Assembly: GCF_000820085.1 (NCBI RefSeq)
Contig: NZ_CDBN01000073.1
Span: forward strand, 1-64,000
DNA: 64,000 nucleotides
Origin: Aeromonas sanarellii
GTDB lineage: Bacteria; Pseudomonadota; Gammaproteobacteria; Enterobacterales; Aeromonadaceae
Reading direction: 5' to 3'
Shown piece after piece: positions 57,931 through 64,000 of this stretch. The position numbers were made by a program, and so were the translations under genes. Position 1 is the first letter of the stretch, and every line of letters begins with the position of its first letter. The notes below the pieces were generated by a model. The model was not told the DNA's origin, made no database searches, and saw only the letters and a list, made by a program, of their open reading frames with translations.

Positions 57931-59817
57931 ATGCCAATCCGTATATTGCCGCCGATTCTGGCCAACCAGATTGCTGCCGGTGAGGTGGTGGAGCGGCCCT
58001 CCTCCGTGGTGAAGGAGCTGGTGGAGAACAGCCTGGATGCGGGGGCCGACCGGGTCGAGATCGACATCGACAAGGGGGGCGCCAAGCTCATCCGCATCCG
58101 TGACAACGGCTGTGGCGTCGCCAGGGATGAGCTGGTGCTGGCGCTGTCGCGCCACGCCACCTCCAAGGTCGCCACCCTGGACGATCTGGAAGGGATCAAC
58201 AGCCTGGGGTTTCGCGGCGAGGCGCTCGCCTCCATCAGCTCGGTGGCTCGCCTCACCTTTACCTCCCGCACGGCGGAGCAGGCCGAAGCCTGGCAGGCCC
58301 AGGCGGAAGGGCGCGAGATGAGCGTCACCGTCAAGCCGGCGGCCCACCCGGTGGGCACCACTGTGGAGGTGGTGGACCTCTTCTTCAACACCCCGGCGCG
58401 GCGCAAGTTCATGCGCAGCGAAAAGACCGAGTTTGCCCACATCGACGAGCTGGTGCGGCGCATCGCGCTCTCCCGTTTCGACGTCACCCTGATCCTGCGC
58501 CACAACGGCAAGGTGGTGCGCCAGTACAAGGCCGCGAACACGGTGGCGGAGCAGGAGCGCCGGCTCGCCGCCGTCTGCGGATCTCCCTTCATGCACCACG
58601 CCCTGGCGGTGTCTAGCGAACATAGCGACGTGCGGCTCTGGGGCTGGCTGGCCACGCCCGCCGGCGCCAGGCCGCAAAACGATCTGCAATACACCTATGT
58701 CAACGGCCGCATGATGCGCGACAAGCTCATCAACCACGCCATCCGGCAGGCCTATGACGAACTGCTGCCGGCCGACCGGTTCGCATCCTATGTGCTCTAC
58801 ATCGAGCTGGATCCCCGTCAGGTGGACGTGAACGTCCACCCCGCCAAGCACGAGGTGCGCTTCCATCAGGCGCGCCTCATCCACGACTTCATCTTCCAGG
58901 CGCTCTTTACCGCCCTGCGCCGTGAAGGGGTCGGCGCGGCCACCGAGGAGCCGCTGGCCGAAACCCTGGTCGAGCTGCCTGGCAGCCCGGAGGTCACTTA
59001 TCCCGGTCAGGCGCCGCGCACCGAGTGGTATGGCGCCGAGCACAGTTACCGGGCCCCCGCCCAGACGAGGGACGAGGGCGCCGTGCGGGAAGGCGGTGGC
59101 GGCAGAGGCGGAAACTACCAGCCCCCCGAGCCCCCGAGTCGGGCGGCGATGCGGAGCATGGGAGCCCTGCTCACCACCCTGCCGGAAGTGGCGACACCGG
59201 AACCCCTGTCCGGAACCGAGAGCCCCGCTATGTCTCCCGTGGCCGCACGCTCTGGGGAGTGGTGCGCCCTGACCCTAGTGGAACAGGCCTATCTGCTGCT
59301 GGAACGCAGCGGCCAGCTGGCGCTGCTCTCCCTGGTACGGGCGGAGCGCCTGCTGCTGCGCCACTGGTTGCTGGACGCCTGGGGCCAGGGGCTGGCAGCC
59401 CAGCCTCTGCTGCTGCCGGTCTCCTTCAAGCTGCCGAAACACCTCGTCGCCCTGGTGGAGGCGCGGGAGCGCCTGCTCAAACGCATGGGGCTGGAGTTGA
59501 AAAGCGGCGGACGCGACACCATGATCCTGACTCGGGTGCCCGCCCTGCTGCGCCAGACCGATCTGGTGCGCCTCTTACCCGAATTGCTGCAATTGATCGA
59601 GAGCGGATCTGACAGTGATGCCGGCGAGCAGGCTGGGGTACTATGCCAATGGCTGGTGGAGCAAGGCATAAGTGCCGATAAAATATACGATTTTGCCACC
59701 GCCAACCGGCTGCTGACGGAACTTGTTGCCGATTTCAGTGACCAACTGGCAGACGTGCGCCTGGTGCGCCCGCTGTCGCTGGCGAGCGTGCTGGCCGCCT
59801 TTACCGAAGGCGATTGA
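57931..59817 (+). CDS. mutL: DNA mismatch repair protein MutL
   Basis: A 628-residue GHKL ATPase linking MutS to MutH. ATPase motifs are intact: ENSLDAGA, DNGCGV and GFRGEALASISS. The linker (about 340-430) is Pro/Gly/Glu-rich. No DQHAxxExxxxE endonuclease motif is present in the C-terminal domain, as expected in organisms with MutH and Dam. CAGGAG precedes the ATG at 57931, and 109 bases separate it from amiB. The 88-base gap to miaA may contain a remnant of the mutL 3' end. Confidence 0.94.
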   Translation: MPIRILPPILANQIAAGEVVERPSSVVKELVENSLDAGADRVEIDIDKGGAKLIRIRDNGCGVARDELVLALSRHATSKVATLDDLEGINSLGFRGEALASISSVARLTFTSRTAEQAEAWQAQAEGREMSVTVKPAAHPVGTTVEVVDLFFNTPARRKFMRSEKTEFAHIDELVRRIALSRFDVTLILRHNGKVVRQYKAANTVAEQERRLAAVCGSPFMHHALAVSSEHSDVRLWGWLATPAGARPQNDLQYTYVNGRMMRDKLINHAIRQAYDELLPADRFASYVLYIELDPRQVDVNVHPAKHEVRFHQARLIHDFIFQALFTALRREGVGAATEEPLAETLVELPGSPEVTYPGQAPRTEWYGAEHSYRAPAQTRDEGAVREGGGGRGGNYQPPEPPSRAAMRSMGALLTTLPEVATPEPLSGTESPAMSPVAARSGEWCALTLVEQAYLLLERSGQLALLSLVRAERLLLRHWLLDAWGQGLAAQPLLLPVSFKLPKHLVALVEARERLLKRMGLELKSGGRDTMILTRVPALLRQTDLVRLLPELLQLIESGSDSDAGEQAGVLCQWLVEQGISADKIYDFATANRLLTELVADFSDQLADVRLVRPLSLASVLAAFTEGD

Positions 59818-59831
59818 GGATTAGCCCGCCG

Positions 59832-59891
59832 TCGCTTGCATTTATTGACCAGTTTTTTGCCGGTGCGCCTTCGATGGGGCGACCGTGCCAG
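59832..59891 (+). repeat. Possible eroded copy of the mutL 3' end
   Basis: The gap sequence CATTTATTGACCAG, GGTGCGCCT and TCGATGGGGCGACCGTGC parallels, in order, GATTTCAGTGACCAAC, CGTGCGCCTG and TCGCTGGCGAGCGTGC near the mutL end (about 59730-59785). The alignment needs several small gaps, so it is only suggestive. Confidence 0.3.
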
Positions 59892-59904
59892 GGGAGTGTT
59901 TCAC

Positions 59905-60831
59905 GTGGCTGACTTGCCGACTGCAATTTTTCTGATGGGGCCCACGGCCTCCGGCAAGACGGATCTCGCCATCGAACTGTGCCAGGCGCTGCCCTGCGAC
60001 ATCATCAGCGTGGACTCCGCGCTCATCTATCGCGGCATGGATATCGGCACCGCCAAACCGAGCGCCGCCGAGCTGGCCCTGGCGCCGCACCGGCTGATCG
60101 ACATCCTGGATCCCGCCGTGAGCTATTCGGCGGCGGATTTTTGCCGCGATGCGCTGCGGGAGATGAAAGAGATCGCCGACCGCGGCCGCATTCCGCTGCT
60201 GGTGGGCGGCACCATGCTCTACTTCAAGGCGTTGCTGGAGGGACTTTCTCCGCTGCCGTCAGCCGATCCGACCGTGCGGGCCGGCATCGAGGAGGAGGCG
60301 GCCCGCCTCGGCTGGCAGGCGCTCCACGACGAGCTGGTGCGCATCGATCCGGTGGCGGGGGCCCGCATCCACCCCAATGACCCACAGCGGCTCAGTCGGG
60401 CGCTCGAGGTGTACCGCATCAGCGGCAAGACCCTCACCGAGCTGACCCGGGTGCAGGGGGAGGGGCTGCCCTACCGGGTGGCACAGTTTGCCATCGCCCC
60501 GAAGGATCGCGCCGTGCTGCACCAGCGCATCGAACAGCGTTTCGACAAGATGCTGCAGAGCGGTTTCGAGCAGGAGGTGAGGGCGCTGTACGAGCGGGGG
60601 GATCTCACCCCGGATCTTCCCTCCATCCGCTGTGTGGGCTACCGCCAAATGTGGGACTACCTGGCGGGGGAAGTAGAGTATGATGAGATGCGCTATCGCG
60701 GCATTGTTGCCACCCGCCAGTTGGCCAAGCGTCAGATGACCTGGTTGCGCGGTTGGTCTGATGTGACCTGGTTGGAATCTGGTGAGTCTGACAATCTGGC
60801 AAGGGTCGTCGCCCGAGCTGGTCCGGCTTGA
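59905..60831 (+). CDS. miaA: tRNA dimethylallyltransferase MiaA
   Basis: A 308-residue enzyme adding a dimethylallyl group to A37 of UNN-decoding tRNAs. P-loop [11 protein letters not shown], the [23 protein letters not shown]/tRNA block and [11 protein letters not shown] are diagnostic. The GTG at 59905 is chosen because GGGGAG lies eight bases upstream and it gives the short family N-terminus; the open frame continues upstream to 59836. Confidence 0.94.
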   Translation: MADLPTAIFLMGPTASGKTDLAIELCQALPCDIISVDSALIYRGMDIGTAKPSAAELALAPHRLIDILDPAVSYSAADFCRDALREMKEIADRGRIPLLVGGTMLYFKALLEGLSPLPSADPTVRAGIEEEAARLGWQALHDELVRIDPVAGARIHPNDPQRLSRALEVYRISGKTLTELTRVQGEGLPYRVAQFAIAPKDRAVLHQRIEQRFDKMLQSGFEQEVRALYERGDLTPDLPSIRCVGYRQMWDYLAGEVEYDEMRYRGIVATRQLAKRQMTWLRGWSDVTWLESGESDNLARVVARAGPA

Positions 60832-60876
60832 CACTCCTGTATAATCAGGTTGTTATATTGAATATCCGGTGTTTAA

Positions 60877-61167
<291 letters not shown>

Positions 61168-61230
61168 TATCCCGCGGCGAGCTCACTCGCCAACTCAGAT
61201 CCATCATGATACCTGTCAAGGAGCAAGCGC

Positions 61231-62517
61231 TTGTTTGACCGTTACGAAGCTGGTGAACAGGCCGTTCTGGTACATGTCAACTTCAGCGATGAGGGGGAGC
61301 GGGAGGATCTGGACGAGCTCAAGATGCTGGTGAGCTCGGCCGGGGTCAATGCGCTGGCGGTGATCACCACCAGTCGCAGTGCACCCAGCGCCAAATTTTT
61401 TGTCGGCAGTGGCAAGGCAGAAGAGATCGCGTCCCAGGTCCAGATGCTGGATGCGGATGTGGTCATCTTCAACCATGCCCTGACCCCCGCCCAGGAACGC
61501 AACCTGGAGCGTCTGTTCCAGTGCCGGGTGGTGGACAGGACCGGCCTGATCCTCGATATCTTCGCCCAGCGCGCCCGCACTCACGAAGGCAAGTTGCAGG
61601 TCGAACTGGCCCAGTTGCGCCATCTTTCCACTCGCCTGGTGCGAGGCTGGACCCACCTCGAACGACAGAAGGGCGGGATCGGTCTGCGCGGCCCGGGTGA
61701 AACCCAGCTTGAAACCGACCGCCGCCTGCTGCGCGAGCGCATCAAGGCGATTCTGCGCCGACTCGACAAGGTGGCCAAGCAGCGGGAACAGGGACGACGC
61801 GCCCGCAACCGCAACGAAGTGCCGACCGTTTCGCTGGTGGGTTACACCAACGCCGGAAAATCCACTTTGTTCAACCAACTTACAGATGCCAGCGTGTATG
61901 CTGCCGACCAATTGTTCGCAACCCTGGATCCCACCCTGCGTAAATTGGTGATCCAGGATGTGGGTGATGTGATCCTGGCGGATACAGTTGGATTTATTCG
62001 GCACTTGCCCCATGATCTGGTCGCGGCCTTCAAGGCGACGCTGCAGGAGACCCGCGAGGCGGACCTGCTGCTGCACGTAGTGGACTGCGCCGATGAGCAG
62101 ATGCAGGAGAATATCGACTCGGTCCAGCGAGTCCTGGCCGAGATCGAGGCGGACGACCGTCCCCAGCTGATGATCTGCAACAAGATCGACAAGCTGAGCG
62201 ATCGCCCGGCCGGTCTTGAGCGGGATGAGGCAGGGCGTCCGGTGCGGGTCTGGCTGTCGGCCCAGACCGGGGAAGGCAGCGAATGCCTGTTCCAGGCCCT
62301 GACCGAACTGCTGGCCGGCTCCATGGTCCATCACACCCTGCAGTTGCCGCCGTCGGCCGCGAGATTGCGCAGTGCGCTCTATCGGCTCAAGGGCATCGAG
62401 CAGGAAGGTTTCAGCGAGGAGGGGGATTTTGTCCTGGAGGTGCGCCTGCAACTGGCCGACTGGAACCGCCTCATGAAACAAGAAGGTGAGAGTTTACAAC
62501 GCTTTATCAGGCATTGA
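61231..62517 (+). CDS. hflX: Ribosome-associated GTPase HflX
   Basis: A 428-residue GTPase that splits stalled ribosomes. N-terminal HflX domain, a coiled-coil with GIGLRGPGETQLETDRRLL, and a G domain with G1 GYTNAGKST, G3 DTVGFIRHLP and G4 NKID. The start is TTG at 61231, supported by AAGGAG seven bases upstream; the gene lies 63 bases after hfq. Confidence 0.94.
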   Translation: MFDRYEAGEQAVLVHVNFSDEGEREDLDELKMLVSSAGVNALAVITTSRSAPSAKFFVGSGKAEEIASQVQMLDADVVIFNHALTPAQERNLERLFQCRVVDRTGLILDIFAQRARTHEGKLQVELAQLRHLSTRLVRGWTHLERQKGGIGLRGPGETQLETDRRLLRERIKAILRRLDKVAKQREQGRRARNRNEVPTVSLVGYTNAGKSTLFNQLTDASVYAADQLFATLDPTLRKLVIQDVGDVILADTVGFIRHLPHDLVAAFKATLQETREADLLLHVVDCADEQMQENIDSVQRVLAEIEADDRPQLMICNKIDKLSDRPAGLERDEAGRPVRVWLSAQTGEGSECLFQALTELLAGSMVHHTLQLPPSAARLRSALYRLKGIEQEGFSEEGDFVLEVRLQLADWNRLMKQEGESLQRFIRH

Positions 62518-62609
62518 TGGGTCGATGAACATAAATGGTTTGCTGATTTCATCGCCCTCTGTGGCCCGATAGAGATGATATCCATCCGCATGTATTAATG
62601 GAGACGCTG

Positions 62610-63761
62610 ATGGCTTGGAATGAGCCTGGTAACAATGGCAAAGACCGTGACCCCTGGGGGAACAACGGCAAGAATCAGGGGCCCCCTGATCTGGACGAGA
62701 TGCTGCGCAAGGTGAGCCGTCGTTTCGGCGGCCTGCTCGGTGGCGGCAAATCCGGTGGTGGTGACGTGGGCAAATTTGGCCTCTCCATCGCGCTGGTGGT
62801 GGCCGTGGTGGTGTGGGTCGTCAGCGGCTTCTACACCATTCGCGAAGCAGAGCGGGGAGTGGTGCTGCGCTTTGGCGAGTACTCCCACAACGTGGATCCG
62901 GGCCTGCGCTGGAAGCCTACCTTCATTGATCGAGTGATTCCGGTGGACGTGGAGTCCGTCCGTTCCCTGCCGGCCTCCGGTTTCATGCTGACCCAGGACG
63001 AGAACGTGGTGCGGGTCGAGATGGACGTGCAGTATCGCGTGGTCGATCCCGAGCAGTACCTGTTCAGCGTGACCAACGCCGACGAGAGCCTGAGTCAGGC
63101 CACCGACAGCGCCCTGCGCTACGTGGTGGGCCACACCCGGATGGACGACGTGCTGACCACCGGCCGTGAGAAGGTGCGCCAGGAGACCTGGCAGGTGATC
63201 GACAGCATCATCGAGCCCTATCACATGGGCCTGCAGATCGTCGACGTCAACTTCCTGCCGGCGCGTCCGCCGGAAGAGGTGAAGGACGCCTTCGATGACG
63301 CCATCTCCGCCCAGGAAGATGAACAGCGTTTCATCCGTGAAGCGGAAGCCTATGCCCGCGAAGTGGAGCCGAAGGCCCGCGGCCAGGTCAAGCGTCTGGA
63401 GCAGGAGGCCGAAGCCTACAAGTCCCAGATCGTGCTGAAGGCCCAGGGTGAAGTGGCCCGCTTCAACGAGCTGCTGCCCCAGTATCAGGCTGCCCCCGAG
63501 CTGACCCGTGATCGTATCTACCTGGAAACCATGGAAGAGCTGTATCAACAGACCAGCAAGGTGGTGGTGGACATGCCGGCCGGCAACAACAGCATGATCT
63601 ATCTGCCGCTCGACAAGCTCTCTGGCAAGGCCAATGCCGTGCAACCGGCGCGTCCGGCCGGCACCCCGGCAGTCGAGCCGACCCCGCCGTCCAACGAAGG
63701 GGCCAACTCCACGCCGACCCCGCTCCGTGGCGGTGACCGTTTCAGCTCAGGGAGAAACTGA
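62610..63761 (+). CDS. hflK: FtsH regulator HflK
   Basis: A 383-residue SPFH/band-7 membrane protein that assembles with HflC into large cages around FtsH. Gly/Asn-rich N-terminus (NNGKDRDPWGNNGKN), one transmembrane segment (about 52-75), SPFH domain (VSGFYTIREAERGVVLRFGEY), and a coiled-coil followed by a Pro/Ala-rich tail. The ATG at 62610 follows GGAG; an ATG at 62598 is in frame but lacks a site. It precedes hflC by three bases. Confidence 0.94.
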   Translation: MAWNEPGNNGKDRDPWGNNGKNQGPPDLDEMLRKVSRRFGGLLGGGKSGGGDVGKFGLSIALVVAVVVWVVSGFYTIREAERGVVLRFGEYSHNVDPGLRWKPTFIDRVIPVDVESVRSLPASGFMLTQDENVVRVEMDVQYRVVDPEQYLFSVTNADESLSQATDSALRYVVGHTRMDDVLTTGREKVRQETWQVIDSIIEPYHMGLQIVDVNFLPARPPEEVKDAFDDAISAQEDEQRFIREAEAYAREVEPKARGQVKRLEQEAEAYKSQIVLKAQGEVARFNELLPQYQAAPELTRDRIYLETMEELYQQTSKVVVDMPAGNNSMIYLPLDKLSGKANAVQPARPAGTPAVEPTPPSNEGANSTPTPLRGGDRFSSGRN

Positions 63762-63764
63762 TAG

Positions 63765-64000
63765 ATGAAGAAAATAGCTATTGGTGTCATCGCTGTGGCC
63801 GCCATGGTCTGCTTCTCTTCCGTCTTCATCGTCGATGAAGGCCAGAAAGGCATAGTGGTGCAGTTTGGCAAGGTGAAGCGGGTCGACTCCGGTGAGCCGC
63901 GACTCTATGAACCGGGCCTGCACTTCAAGGTGCCGCTCATCGACCAGGTGCGCAAGATGGATGCCCGCATCCAGACCCTGGAAGGCCAGGCGGACCGCTT
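63765..64000 (+). CDS. hflC: FtsH regulator HflC (truncated by the window end)
   Basis: The first 78 codons are seen: MKKIAIGVIAVAAMVCFSSV forms the signal-anchor segment, followed by FIVDEGQKGIVVQFGKVKR of the SPFH domain. It pairs with HflK; the rest lies beyond the right edge. Confidence 0.92.
   Translation, partial: MKKIAIGVIAVAAMVCFSSVFIVDEGQKGIVVQFGKVKRVDSGEPRLYEPGLHFKVPLIDQVRKMDARIQTLEGQADR

Noticed and set aside
60829-60845. TTGACA and TATAAT sequences just before hfq
   Set aside because: The hexamers are only about five bases apart, so they cannot form a sigma-70 promoter together.

Overview
The window reads as a high-GC chromosome segment of a gammaproteobacterium, most probably an Aeromonas species. 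The evidence is protein similarity recalled by eye (YfbV, YfbU, DUF3334, DUF2860, VC2487-type glycosyltransferase, long PurC) and gene orders shared with enterics and vibrios: yfbV/ackA-pta, bcp-gcvR/dapA-bamC-purC, nnr-tsaE-amiB-mutL-miaA-hfq-hflXKC. I see no prophage, insertion sequence, CRISPR array or tRNA gene. Nearly everything is housekeeping metabolism, envelope and signalling.

Layout. 1-160: end of an rRNA operon (5S and terminator). 0.4-5.5 kb: a small lipoprotein, a split class II ribonucleotide reductase (nrdJa/nrdJb) behind paired NrdR boxes, and a PIN-PhoH ATPase. 5.5-9.1 kb: thiBPQ thiamine transporter on the minus strand behind a TPP riboswitch. 9.2-10.5 kb: a PilZ protein and a secreted transglutaminase-like protein. 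10.6-15.7 kb: leuLABCD with a leucine leader peptide and attenuator, divergent from a TetR regulator. 16.6-18.4 kb: a PAP2 phosphatase overlapping a glycosyltransferase, then a 50-residue protein. 18.8-21.0 kb: ilvIH. 21.5-25.7 kb: ackA-pta divergent from yfbV. 25.7-30.9 kb: yfbU, bcp, gcvR, dapA, bamC, purC. 31-35.7 kb: an SDR/LysR divergent pair, DUF2057, HIT, a CheX-like DUF3334 protein and a DUF2860 outer-membrane protein. 35.9-39.6 kb: arcB and dgt. 39.7-47.8 kb: two very small genes, a giant BvgS-type hybrid sensor overlapping a REC-EAL c-di-GMP phosphodiesterase, and a chemoreceptor. 48.0-51.4 kb: rfaH and metNIQ with a MetJ operator. 51.7-64 kb: a hypothetical protein, ppgK, queG, then the nnr to hflC cluster, which runs off the right edge.

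Most striking observation. Several gene ends carry a second, degenerate tandem copy immediately downstream, and it repeats across unrelated operons. At thiP/thiQ (77-bp period), leuC/leuD (87 bp), leuA/leuB (113 bp, stop region only) and metN/metI (78 bp) the copied block is the gene junction. At rfaH the 3' end is repeated twice (113 and 97 bp). In the four operon junctions the copy leaves a 23-31-codon mini-ORF whose stop overlaps or lies just ahead of the next gene's start. At thiPQ and metNI, and probably leuAB, the duplication turns an originally overlapping gene pair into a non-overlapping one. Weaker relics may lie after mutL and bamC. I infer scars of gene-end replacement by recombination with diverged homologues, or a recurring duplication process, possibly kept because the mini-ORFs preserve translational coupling. 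I know of no description of this as a recurrent pattern, but I could not search.

Regulation is readable at many loci: TPP riboswitch (thi), leucine attenuation (leu), MetJ boxes (met), NrdR boxes (nrdJ), and possible leader structures before ilvI. c-di-GMP signalling is represented by a PilZ receptor and an EAL enzyme; respiratory control by ArcB; fermentation by AckA-Pta; translation and RNA quality by Hfq, HflX, MiaA, TsaE and QueG.
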